Below are positions 12,371 to 24,300 of a DNA stretch of 64,000 bases, piece after piece. The notes under the pieces were generated by a model. That model was not told the origin of the DNA, searched no databases, and saw only the letters and a program-made list of their open reading frames with translations. How positions within the stretch are numbered: the stretch's first letter is position 1; the number at the start of each line of letters is the position of its first letter. The stretch lies in NCBI GenBank assembly GCA_017506865.1, contig JAFCMP010000002.1:310001-374000 (forward strand), written 5' to 3'. The DNA comes from Tribonema minus (lineage: Eukaryota > Sar > Xanthophyceae > Tribonematales > Tribonemataceae). The position numbers were made by a program, and so were the translations under genes.

Positions 12371-15300
12371 ATGCTGTGCGCTAGGATCCATCTTTTGAGC
12401 CGTGCGTCTCGCCTGGCAGTGTCCGTGCGAAGGACACCAAGAAGTGCCCAGCCGAGGGCGATATGGGCTCCGGTGATGCAGTTTTCTGGCATTGTTGCTC
12501 AGAAACCCGGACCCGAAGAACCTCTTACGCCGCGCCAGCAGCAGCTTCAGCCATCGGACGCTACGGAAGCCCTTGCAAAGCAGCACGGCATCGCCAGTAC
12601 CTCGCCTAGGGACAATCCCCGCAAACCGCCATCATCGATGGCTCAAGACATGCGCAAGTTGAGCAAAGAGGGGCGCTGGCGAGAAGCCATTGCCCTGTTC
12701 AAAACGATCAAAGCGCCCACTGCTCTGCAGGTGAGGGCGCTCATCCTCGAGAACGCGGCGTTCAACCACCACTCCACTGAAGCAGTGCTGGCACTGCAGA
12801 AACTGCGCGCGATGGACGCTGTAACTGTCAGGGTCTACGAACTAGTCATAATCGCCCACAAGTTCGCGGCTCGGGGAGCCCTGCAGTTCCTGGCTGAGAT
12901 GGATCGGGCGAGCTTCAGCTGGTCTCCCATTGCGTGCGGCGCCGCGCTGCAAGCGTGCGGCGTAGCGGGGCAGCTCGATGACGCGATGCAGCTCATGGGC
13001 AAGATGCGGGAGCGCGGCATCGCTGTCGATGCTGTGGACTTCCTGGTCCTTATTAAGGAGTGCGTTCGCGGCAAGGTTTCGAGTCGTGCGGGAGACAGCA
13101 GAGGCGGCGGCGCTCGGGCGCGGGAGCTGCTGCGGGTCATGGGAGAAATGGGTATTGCGCCTGATGTACGGCACTTCGGTGCTGCGATGTTGGTGTGCGC
13201 AACAGACGGCGACGGGGTGAGCGCCGCCGACATCTTCCAGCAGATGCGGGATAAGGTACGCAAGTCGTATGCTGATAGAAGTGAATGGGTTGTGGCCGTG
13301 CCACTACCTGCAAGTGTAACTGCCGTAACCGTCAAGCGTGCAGACAATGAGCATGTACCCATGTGAGCTGCAACAGTGTGCACTGCCTTTCCATAACAAG
13401 TTGCATCAGTGTAGCCGTTTGCCTACTGGAGGCAGCACAGCGCAATGCCTTCATATTGTGCATTGACATAGCTTTTCTCCTACTGTCATGATTCAAAGGT
13501 CCTCAGCCTACCTGCACATGACTGTCTTGGTGGAATGGGATACTTGCAGTAGAATACTTGAAGTAGGATGCTTTAAATAGGCGCTTTTTGCGGACAACAG
13601 CAGTGAGTAGCTGTCGGTCAGGGCTGCAATTTGTGGAGGATGATAAAATGATCTACCAACGCAAACGCAAAGCAGAGCTGCTTTCCTGCTGATGACAACA
13701 AACTCAACTGATGATGATATGACGGTGAGGATCAGCTCACATGCTACATTGCTGGCACAAAGCAAAGGGCATCTCGGCTTGTGTTCGATCACCAAAAGCG
13801 CACAGTACGCGGCATCGCGAGCATGCACTCTGTGCACCTCAGAACTGCACCTGCTCGTGATCTGAAGGTCGTAGATTCAAATACTGCTCACGTGTGCGCC
13901 ATTCTATGCTGTCTACGCCTCTCTCCAAGTGATTCTGCTGCAAATAAATTCTGCTGCAACCGTCAGCTCGTGCCGCGCCGCGCTCATCACCAGACACCAC
14001 CTGCATGACTCGCGCCGCAACCAAGTCAGCGCTGCGACCGGCGCCTTCCGTGTGCCACAGGGCATTACGCCGGACACACGAATGTGGAACATGCTGCTGA
14101 ACGCTATCGGAGCCGCGGGCGACATGGACCGCATGGTAGCAACGTACGAGGACATGATCGCAAGCGGCCAGCGCCCCAACCTGTACACCATAAACACCAT
14201 GCTAGCGCGCGCCGGCGCCGCGGGTCAGTGCTTAGTGGCAGAGGACCTCTGGAAGGAGAGTCACCGCTTGAAGTTGGTGCCCGATGCCATCGCCTTCAGC
14301 ACGTTTATGGACTGCTACGCGAGAGCGGGGCGGTTTGAGAGGGCAGAGGAGCTGCTACAGGAGATGAGCGCTGCTGCCATCGCGCCCGATGCTGCGGCCT
14401 ACAACTGGTGCGTGCGCGGTATGCATGCAGCAGGTCTTGTGGCACGTCAAAGAAAGCGCAGGTAGTGCAGAAAAGGGTTGTGATTCAAATGGAAAACGTT
14501 TTGGTGTAAAATGTTACGAAGGTCGTGTACTGTACTGACAGCAGGAAGTATTCTTGGCAGGCGTATGATACGCATTCTTTACTCTGATAAAGTATCTGGC
14601 AGTCGGTCCACTAGATGAGCAAGGCTGTCGCCACCGCACCTGATGCCAACCTTTAACTTCCTTCAACTTTGAAGTGTACATATGCTCCAGTTGTGAGCTC
14701 AGCTGCACGCATGTAGATGCAGATATTACTGCGTCCATGATAAGAACAGTGTGCTTCGAAGTGTCATGTGGTGCTCTTGTTTGGAATATTTATATCGCAC
14801 CCGATGCTGTGACCTGTTTTAAAGGCACCTGTACCAGCAAATTCTTGTTGCGTGTCCTGTGAGTGTGTGCAGATTGTGTCTTCATGAAGTCCGAAGTACT
14901 TGGCAGCCTCATATACAGACTTCCACATTGCAGACAACATGCAAACATGCACCTGCACATCCTGTGTACATCGAAACACGTACTTCAGAATTGTTTCAAA
15001 CATCAAGTATACCAATGTGTACATTGTGCATGTGTGACCACCCGTACGTGCACAGTGTCGTACCCTCCCCCCCCCCCCCACCACCACACACCCTAATTAT
15101 AGCCCGGACCCCAATCCTCGCCCCCCCCCCCAATCAGCTTGATGAAGGCATACATAGCGGCAGGGCAAGTAACCGCAGCCACATTCATCATCAACAGGAT
15201 GTGCGCTGCAAACATTCGTCCGAACCGGATAACCTGGTACCAGATCATCCACGCGACAGACGCAGCTGGCGATGAGCAAACGGCAGACGCCCTCTACGGC

Positions 15301-16321
15301 GATGCGCGGTTGTCAGGGGTACTTGAAGTGGAACAGCCGTGGCAACGCTCCGACAACATCAAACTTGAAGTTGCCTCCGGCGCCAAGGTGCTGACGCGGG
15401 GGACCAAAGTGAGTGAGTGAGTGAGTGGGTGTGGCACGATGTTCATTTGCTGTTGCGCCCTCAGTGCAGCTGCAGGATTAGGGTTAGGGTTAGAATTAGG
15501 GCTGAAAACTGGGGTGAGGAGCTGGGCGGGCCTTAAGTCCTTCTACATCAGTGCTCAGCAGTTTCCAGCACGTTTTGGCAAGGCCGCTGATGCTGAAGGC
15601 TTTTTGGAGGACCCGTGCTTGGGCCTGCGTTTTAAGATAGCGAGCAGTTAGCACCCGAACCTCAGGGTCACCCCACATGGACCTTGACTACCTGAGTGCT
15701 CAACAATTCCCGGCACCTTTACAAAGGCTGCTTGCATACCGGCAACGTCATCTTTGGACTTTTCGTACAGTTGCTACATGGACAGTTTTTGGTACCCTTG
15801 GCGTGACTGCTCGTTCAACATTACGACACAGTCTTTTCAGTGCAGTTGCATATCCTCAACGCTGCAAGGTGAAGTTGCATGGAAAACAGTGCATTGATGC
15901 ATTGTGTACTCCAAGGTGGCGTTTTTCCCCAGCACAGTTCATTTATGACAACTACACACACCATGTGGTCAACACCTTACACACACTGCCAACTGCAGAT
16001 TCGCAAGTGGCGTGTCTGAATTACAGCTTGCTGACCACTCCTTGCTTGCTGACCACTCCTTGCTCTCTCCATGTACCCCTGCCTCATCAGATCGTCCTGT
16101 TCAGACTGAACACAGGCACAGCCAAGGCTGCTCTGCGCTATGAGCTACAGCAGAGGCGAACGCAGCCAAGCAGACGCCAACTTCCTCTGTGCATAGTTAC
16201 TGGGACAGGCAGTAGCGTCTTGAAAAAGGCCGTGTCTGACTTACTGGCGTCCCAGGGAATCGCCACCTTGATGGACGCTTCGCGCGACAACGATCGCATC
16301 ATTGTCCCCCCGTCCCGTTGA
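12371..16321 (+). CDS. PPR-SMR protein, four exons
   Basis: Pentatricopeptide-repeat protein with a C-terminal Smr domain. Such proteins bind organellar RNA, and some Smr domains are endonucleases. Exons 12371-13255, 14061-14461, 15138-15408 and 16091-16321 join in phase for 595 aa. The first ATG in frame gives a basic, Ser/Arg-rich leader (MLCARIHLLSRASRLAVSVR) typical of mitochondrial or plastid targeting. PPR units run from about residue 95 to 470, for example TRMWNMLLNAIGAAGDMDRM and FSTFMDCYARAGRFERAEEL. The last exon carries the Smr core: LNTGTAKAALR, then IVTGTGSSVLKKAVSDLL. The usual Smr LDxH motif is LFRLNTG here, with Asp and His replaced, so nuclease activity is doubtful. GTGxG is present as GTGSS. 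The exon 2 donor is read as AG|GTAG so that frame is kept (KR-S-LMKAY). Confidence 0.88.
15540..15715 (+). repeat. Paired intronic repeat in the PPR-SMR gene
   Basis: Two related blocks, about 15540-15570 and 15680-15712, share TACATCAGTGCTCAGCAGTTTCC-like sequence. They lie in the intron before the Smr exon and carry the AGTGCTCAG word common in this window. Confidence 0.5.
16026..16066 (+). repeat. Direct duplication of a 19-bp unit
   Basis: GCTGACCACTCCTTGCTTGC is followed immediately by GCTGACCACTCCTTGCTCTC, just upstream of the Smr exon acceptor. Confidence 0.85.
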
Positions 16322-16339
16322 CCTAATAAGCGAGTAATA

Positions 16340-17870
16340 TCACGAATGCGGATGAATGGTGATGTGTGCATTCGTTTTCTTTTTTCCGTGTGTTGAAGTT
16401 ATTGTACATTCCTGAGCCATGCGGCATCTTGGCTGGTTGCGCCTAGGAGTTTCAGACAGTTCTCTGAAGTTCAAGCCCCCTATCTGGAAACTTTTTTTCT
16501 GTGTGTGTCGGTGGCAATGACAGACATCTGCAACAAAGTTCATGGCAAAGTCCCCAGCTCGTGGCACGCGCTTGATCAACGCTAATTTACTGAGCGTCGG
16601 GATAAAAAATGAATTATTCCCCAAGTACTGAGGTTCAAAACCTCCCACTGCATACAAGTACTCACTTGCTGCAGCCTCCACTCCAGTTGCGCCGGTTGCT
16701 GATTCTATGCATGTACTTTTTATTAATTCTCGCTCAGGGCGCGAAAAAGCCCAGATGATTGGCATCTAGCTGTAAGGAATCTACATGTCGTATGACAGTC
16801 TGAAAGTGTCGCAACGACAACCACTCAAACGCCGCCGCCGCCAAATGGCATCTCGGGGTCCTCCCCTACGTCCTCCTCCATGTGCCCCCCCCCCTGGATT
16901 CTGCCATGTGTGTCATGACACGGCCAGAGTACGCCATGTGGAGCGCTGCCGACAGTGCCGAGCGTAAGCGCGCCAGGGCGATGCCCTTGAGAGCTTTAGG
17001 GCGCGCTCCTCCGGGCACTGACATCCTGCTGGCATACTCCGTCGCCACAGCCTCCAGCAGCTTCCGCCCCTGCTCCCCGATGCTGCCAAATGACCCTATT
17101 GCCAATGTGGCAAGTTTGTAGCAATTCTGATCATAATGACCAGAATAGTGGGTAGTCTTGGCTATGCATGTACTTCTTGTTAATTCTCGCTCAGGGCGCA
17201 AAAAAGCCAACAGTGAATGGTATCTAAGCTTGCTGTCCGGAATCTACATGTTGTGTGACAGTCTGAACGTGTCTCAATGACAACCACTCAAACGATGCCG
17301 CCGCCGCCGCCAAATGGCATCTCGAGATCCCCCCTACGTCTAAGGTAGGCAGGTACCTTTTGTTGAAAGCATTGAAACTGCCAGCGCGAAACGGGCGCAC
17401 CCACCATGAGTGCGTACTCATGATACAAAAATGTTGAGGGCGGACCATATGGCTGCATACCGCTATTACACATCTACACAGATGCACCGATACATACAGG
17501 CGTCATGGTACAGCCATATGGCGATGTCGTTTAGAAGTGATCGGCGCGTTGAGACACTTTCAAGGTGTTCACAAAGGCACAATTAGATTCTGGTTGCAAG
17601 TCCATGGACATCCACCATCTGGGCTTTTGACGCCCTGAGCGAGAATCGATAAACTGTACAGGTACCCATGCGGGACAAGTGTGCCTCGCGGCTGGGCAAC
17701 CCTAAGTAGGGTTTGGTTGTGCGGTGTTGGTGGTAGTGTGAAGAGGGGGGAGCCTGTTTGCGTTTGAGTCTCTCTGCGGAGAAGGAATGTTGCATTTAGT
17801 GCACATCCAAAGAGAGGGCTTTTCGCGCCCCTTGCGAAGCGAAATTAACAAAAGTACCCATGCGTTGTAC
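16340..17870 (-). mobile_element. Fragmented retroelement-like sequence, at least four related pieces
   Basis: Minus-strand peptides at 16765-16600 (AFSRPERELIKSTCI) and 17210-16866 (FLRPERELTRSTCI) are clearly related, and about 175 bp of flanking DNA is shared (16704-16876 and 17161-17340). Two inverted, more decayed copies of the same end lie at about 17600-17665 and 17810-17860 (GFSRPLRSEINKST on plus). The longer copy continues as GSFGSIGEQGRKLLEAVATEY and then LRSALSAALHMAYSGRV. That resembles the C-terminal tail often found after reverse transcriptase domains in algal LINE-like elements (a hydrophobic Gly-rich helix, then an R-L-S-x-A-L-x-x-G motif). No RT catalytic domain is visible, so the identity is tentative. 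The copy at 16765-16600 seems to be an internal-deletion derivative. Confidence 0.4.
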
Positions 17871-20141
17871 CGACAACCCTGGGCACACAAATCAGATCCG
17901 TGCAGCACTACTTCAAGCGATCGACGACAACGCCGTTCGCTGGAAGTGTTGCTGGCTTCTCGCTGGGCAACATCCTGCTGTGTGCACTTGGGGGTGGCAA
18001 ATATCGCGTCGCTGCTTGCATGCATAGACTGCTGAGGGCGGTAATCGCTGCCGCCGCAGTCATCAGTGCTCAGCAAAACAGCACGGCTCCAGGGTCAACG
18101 GGCGGCGGCACAGAATTGTGGACATGGTGGGATGCCTGATAGCCGTGCAACAAATCTTGGTGGTGGAGGCACACCATGAAGCTGCTGGAAGACTGGCAGC
18201 GCGGCAGCCACGTATGTTGCAACGTACGTATGGACTTGTATTTATAAAGGCCCAAGGGAGGCCGGGTTGCCTATGCAATCGAAAAGCTTGCGTCAACGCA
18301 GCAGCCTAGTCTGCGCGTACCATGTGGAGTCATACAACGACAAGTATCTGAATATCAAAGCACCTAAGGTTGAAGTTGAATCGCCATGCACAAGCTTGAG
18401 TCGATGGGTCTGAGGGGCACAGTGAAACATCTCAGCACGGGTAAACGCCCCCAGCGGCAGCCGTCTCATAGAACCAATAGTTTTTCCACTTCGATTCGCC
18501 TGACCCATCCCGCATGCAACAACTTCAATGCGCTACGTGATGCAACAGGTGAGGCAGCATGCAAGCACACAACGACATGCTTATAGTCAGCACAGTGCAG
18601 GACAACATTGGCACAACATAACTTCAACTATATTACCCAGACCCCCCCGCAACATTCAACAGTGCTCAACCAAGGACCCAGAACGGCGAGCCCAAGCAAG
18701 TGCCCCAATACATATTGACCACCTAGGGATTCTAAACACACAGGGGTGATCCCAGGTGGGCCGCCAGTTGTCGAGCGCAAAACGACGCCTCGCAAACAGA
18801 TTGCCATGGCTGCTGCAACCCAACACCATGCCTGTGCCTGCGAATTGTCTTCTCTCCCAGCGCACTGGACTGAGACAGCTGCTGCCCTCATTCCCCATGC
18901 TGACAAAAATCCGCCCAGGCTCCCCCCCCCCCCCCCCCCCCCCCCCCCTTTCCCCCCCGCCCCTTCCCCTATACTGTCTGTCCCCCCCCACACCACACCA
19001 CACCACCCTTGTTCGTCTCTCTCAACATTTTCCATGCTACACACGCACCCTCCTGTGGTCTTGCAAGTTCAACTCCTGCCACATCGCCAGCACCCCCACT
19101 GGCTTCCCCCCTGAAATCCGACTTGCAGTTTCCTTCCATCTAACACAAAAGCCCCTCCTGCGTTTGCATCAGTTTGATGTTGTCTCTCATTCCGTTTTGC
19201 TGAGCTCACAAGCAACGAGCATCACTCGCTGTCTGCATTTTCATGATCATCGTCTGTGTTGCCGCACTGTCTCCCTCGCGCTGCTGGTGAAGGGCCGGCT
19301 CACCATTGAGGAGCGCCTGAATGTACAGACCAGATGAACACACAAGGCAAGATATCGGTGAGTGTTGACACGTCAATCATGTGATCCTATGGATATGCAT
19401 GTAACTCAAACCTTTACTTCAATCCACAGTATGCGGCAGCAGCAAATGCATAAACGCCAGCGTAGTACGTGTGCGCAACCTTCAATGGTTCAAGGTACTT
19501 TGGAGTATGGCTGGACACACGAATCATGCGCAGAGCGTTGCTCAACAATTGACTCAAACGGTTGCCTGCGCCACTGCCCGTGAACAACAGTCTCATTAGC
19601 TTCAGGTGATGACAGTGCAGCGGCTTGTGACAAAGCGCAAGTTGCGCTGCAGAAATACGCCAACGTGTTGCATCATTGCAGATGGCGACTTTCGGTGAGC
19701 ATGATGATTTCAACAGCAACCCACAGTGGAGCACTGCTGAACCATTATTGATGTTGCGTCAGCAAATTTTCTGGTGCATTGAAATGCAATGAATGCTCTT
19801 GAAAACTGTCAGCTTGTGCAGCACTCTAGATTTGTGATGCACTACACTGGTCCACATTACACAATCAATGTGCGGTGTGATCATAACTATGACCATGTCT
19901 CATGTTTTTGTGCAAATGACTCTGCTAAGATGCTTTGCCATTCATCTTTTCAGTACAGGATTACTACTTGCTGCCTGAACGCATACACACCCCATCCCCC
20001 ATCCCCCTCTCATGTGTGGCGCGAGCCAGCATTTTCACAGACCTCGACTTTTTGGCACATGTACAAACAGCAGCGTTGAGCACGCTGCCGTCAGTGTCAA
20101 CTCCCAGCACCTCTACACACGCATATTTCAAGTACATACTT
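17871..20141. other. Spacer without a supported gene
   Basis: No family recognised in any frame. It holds a 27-base poly-C tract (18922-18948) followed by C-rich sequence, and scattered AGTGCTCAG words. Plus-strand open frames across 18756-19337 run through the poly-C tract and look artefactual. Confidence 0.5.
18922..18948 (+). repeat. Poly-C tract
   Basis: 27 consecutive C. Similar long homopolymers in the window: C at 43432-43455, G at 44126-44148, G at 44742-44761, C-rich at 49027-49050 and C near 63978-63994. Confidence 0.95.
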
Positions 20142-21290
20142 CTACATGCATACTGACTCAGAGCCTTGAGAGTCAGACTCACCCCCCCTGCTCCGCGATC
20201 CCCCCGGCCCCCTGCGCCTGGTCTGCATCTGCTGCCCCCTCGCCGCCTGCGCTGCACCGCCGCTATCGCCCCACCGCTGCCCGCGTGCGGTCTGCGGCTG
20301 CTGCTGAGGTTGCGCCGCCTGCTGCCCCCCCCGCTCGTATGCACTGTTCTGCTGCTGCTGCTGCTGCTGCTGCGCAGGCGCTGCTGCCGCCGCCGCCGCT
20401 GCGGTCACCCCCTGCTGCAGCTGCGACAGGTGCTGCATGCGCTGCGGCTGCTGCTGCTGTTGCTGCTGCTGCTGATACAGCTGCTGGTGCTGCGACGGCG
20501 CTGGCGGCGGCGACGGCTGCGGCTGGTACTGTTGCTGGCTCTGCTGCTGCTGCTGCTGCGGCCACAGCATTGGCTGAGGCTGGTAATGCGGCTGCTGCTG
20601 GTACATAACCTCCGCCGGCTGCTGCTGCTGCTGGTGATGCTGCTGCTGCAGCTGGGGCTGCGGCAGCGACACTGACTGCTGCTGGTAGTACATCGCCTGC
20701 TGCTGCTGCTGTTGCTGCGGCTGCTGCTGCTGTTGCTGCTGTTGCTGTTGCAGCAGCAGCTGCTGCTGCTGCTGCTGCTGGTGCTGCTGCTGCTGCTGGA
20801 GGTGGAACTGCTGCTGCTGCTCCATGAAGTAGGCCTGCTGCTGCTGGAACGGCACTGCCGGCATCAGCTGCTGTGGCATGGCTCCATACATGTAGCCAAA
20901 CCCCTCCTGGCCCGCAACAGGCATCATCATCCCTCCGCCCGCGACATTCGTGTAGAAGGGCACATAGCCGCACCCCATGGCATCATACATCACCGGGGCT
21001 GCCTGCCCGACCATGGCAGCGTTGGGTGCGTTTGCAGCGGGGGCTGCATAGAAGTTCGCGCCGCTGACCTCGTTCTGCGATGCAGCGCCCGTAGTATCGG
21101 CAGCAGACGCCGCGTTGCCAGGCACTTGAAGGTTGGGCATCGCGGCGGTGGGCTGAGGGTAGTACACCGCACCGCCGATGTACACCGGCTGAACTGCAGG
21201 CCACATAGGCGCTGCAGCAGCGGGGCCTGTGTTTGTGCCATAGGTGCTGCCCTGAGGCACGTACATACCGCTACCGCCGCCGCCGCTGCT

Positions 21291-21321
<31 letters not shown>

Positions 21322-24300
21322 ATGTAGCCCTGAGAGCCGGCGCCGGTGCCGCTACAGCTGCCCATAGTGCCGCTGGTGTTGTAGGGAAGCTGGTACCGCT
21401 GCTGGTGGGGGCGGTGGTGCTGCTGCTGCTGCGGCGGCGGCGGCGAGTTGCGGCGCTGCGGTGGGGGCGACCGCTGAAGGCGCTGCTGCTGCTGCTGCTG
21501 CTGCTGCTGCGGCTGCTGCTGCTGCGGCTGCTGCTGCTGCTGCTGCGGCTGCTGCGGCTGCGGCTGCTGCTGCGGCAGCGCAGAGCACTGCTGCAGGTAC
21601 TGCTGCCCCGCAGCGAAGGCGTCGCGGCCTGAACCCGCAGACAGCACGCGCCGCGGCGGAGGCGGTGAGCGCTGCAGCCCTAGCGGATGCTGCTGCTGCA
21701 TAGCCCGCATCACCCTTGGGCTTGCATCGCTGTTCCTCCTGTAAGCCGCAATGTCATAGCTGCCATAACTGCCGCCGCCGCCGCCGCCGCCACGCCCTCT
21801 GCTGCTGTAGCCGCCGCTGCTGCGGCTGCTGCCCGCGTCATCACGGGTGCCCTCGAAGCGCCGCCTGACATCGCCGCTGCCGCCGCCGCCGCCGCCGCTG
21901 CCGCCGCCAAATCTGAATCCGACATCGCTGGCATCTGTCCTTGCTCCAGCGCTAGAGCGCGTGTCGACGGTGCGCTGCGCGTAGGGCATCTGCGGCGGGC
22001 TGCCACGGTATGTATGTACGGGAGTGGGCGTGCGCAGCGCCTGCATGCCAGCAGCGGCGGCGCCAGCGGCAGCGGCAGCGGCGGGGGGGTCTCTGACGGG
22101 GGTCGTAGGGCCCTCCGCTGGCGGCAGGCCTTTGATGAACAGGCGCGCAACGAGGTTGGTGGCAGCGTCTATTTGCGCGGGGGCGCCGCTGATGCGGAGT
22201 AGGTAGGTATCCCGTCCTGCTGACTCGCGCTGCAGCTGCGATGGCACACCCAACAAGTGCTTGAAGTTAGGGTTGAGGTTAGGATTAGACCGTGCGCTTT
22301 TCACTTTTCAGCGTGTGCAGTGACGCTCCGGCTGCTTGCAAACTTCAAGCAGGCAGTTGACATATATCATGGAAGTGTACTCTCTGGAATGCAATACTTC
22401 ACTGCATTACAATGAAGCCCCGCCCCCGCCCGCTAAATAAGTTGACGCGCTGTCAGCTGGCACATTAAGTATGTGCGCAACTGTAGTGTGGCACGTCACC
22501 CCTGGCACACTTAGAGTGCATCGTGCACAGCGCACATTGTAGTCACGCAAGGTATACCCACGGACGCGCACGCTCGCAAGAACCTGAACGTATGACATAA
22601 CTTCAACGTCACCTCCCCTCGCCCACCGATCGCATCGCCGTCGGGTCCCTCTCACACCGACTACGCGGCGATGCGGCACGTTACCTTGACACCTGAAGTA
22701 TTTTGACACACATGAAGCGCTCTGTAGCCACAAGGTATACATACCTGCAGTCGTGCGCTCGTGACGTCCTGTATGTACTCCATGACCTCCCCGCCCCTTC
22801 CCGCCAGCCGTATCGCCGCGCCGTTCGCAGGCACGTCGAATACGCGGCTGCCCTGATTCTCCGTGTCCCCCTGCTGCGTGCCCCCCCGCGCAGCCTCAAT
22901 CACCCTCACGGTGTGCTCCACATCAGCCGCCTTGCCTTTGATGGAGACTGGCGAGCAAGCACAGAGGCAAGGTTGTTGAGTACAATGTGCCATTGAAGGT
23001 GCAGATGCAAAGGTAGCGGCACGTACTCTTTTCATAGTATACGAAAGCTGCAGCTTTGATGAACGTGATGGTGTGTTCAACATCAGCCGCCTTGCCTTTG
23101 ATGGTGACTGGTGAGCAAGAACAGAGGCGAGGTTGAGTATGAGGTGCCGTTGAAGTTGAAGATGCAACTGGTAGCGGCACGTACCCTCCTCTTACAGTAG
23201 TATATGAAAGCTGCAGCCTCCATCACCTTCACGGTGTGCTCCACATCAGCTTCCTTGTCTTTGATCGAGACTGGCGAGTGCAAACAGAGGCAAGGTTGTT
23301 GAGTACAATGTGCCATTGAAGGTGAAGATGCAAGTAGCGACATGCACCTTTCTCTTGGTATACGAATGCGACAGCCTTTATCAGCTTCGTGGTGTGCTCA
23401 ACATCAGCCGCCTGGCCGTTGATGGAGACTGGCGAGCGTGAACAGAGGCGAGGTTGAGTAAAATGTGCTGTTGAAGTTGAAGGTGCAAAGGTAGCGGCAC
23501 GTACGCCTCTTAACAGATGAAAGCTGCGGCCTTAGTTGATCACCGTGACAGTGTGCTCAACAACGGCCGCCTTGCCTCGAGACTGACTATGCGCAGACAG
23601 ATGCGAGGTCAGCATCAGGTGCTGTTGAAGTTGTAACTGGTTTTTCAAGTATTCATTACACCATACCCTACTATCCAGGACGCTTAGACGCCAACACTAA
23701 CCATTATGGTGGCTCGACCCCTTCCCCCTCGACACAGAGATTTGGACGCTGGCACGCGTGTTCTGTGCACTGGCGCAAGGCACAGGCTATTGCTACCTTC
23801 TGCCGGCACCTTCCCCCCACAGATGGGCTTGCATGGTCTCACTGCAAGTAGGCATACTCATTGACGACCTGCTACCTACCCCTACTGAGTAGAGCATACC
23901 TGCCCCTAGTTCTAACCTTCAACCCTGGCCCTAATTCTAACCCTGGTCCTAACCCAAACCCTAGCCCTAATTCTAAACCTACGTTCAACCCTAGACTAGC
24001 GCTGACCTTGCATGATCTAAGGATCCGTGCTGTGTTCGAGGTTAATGACCGTGTCATAACCCTAACTCTAGCTACCCCTACTTCTAAACCGACAATCAAC
24101 CCTAGACTAGCTCTGACCTTGCATGATCTGAGGATCCGCGCTGTGTTCGAGGTTGATGGCAACTGCGTGCCAGTGCTCAAGCCGCTTGATGCCCATGCCA
24201 TAGTTCCCTATCAGCACTGCAGCCTGCAGGACAAGCGTGGGCATGAAACTGGTACATGAATTGGTTCATGAATCAGAGTGAATGTCATGTCATGCCATTA

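Noticed and set aside
18756..19337. 193-codon plus-strand frame crossing poly-C
   Set aside because: The frame depends on a 27-base poly-C tract and encodes polyproline plus unrecognisable sequence.
20166..21632. Long plus-strand frames rich in Leu/Ala opposite the KH gene
   Set aside because: They are antisense readings of CAG-rich polyQ coding DNA. The KH domains and exact splice phases support only the minus strand.
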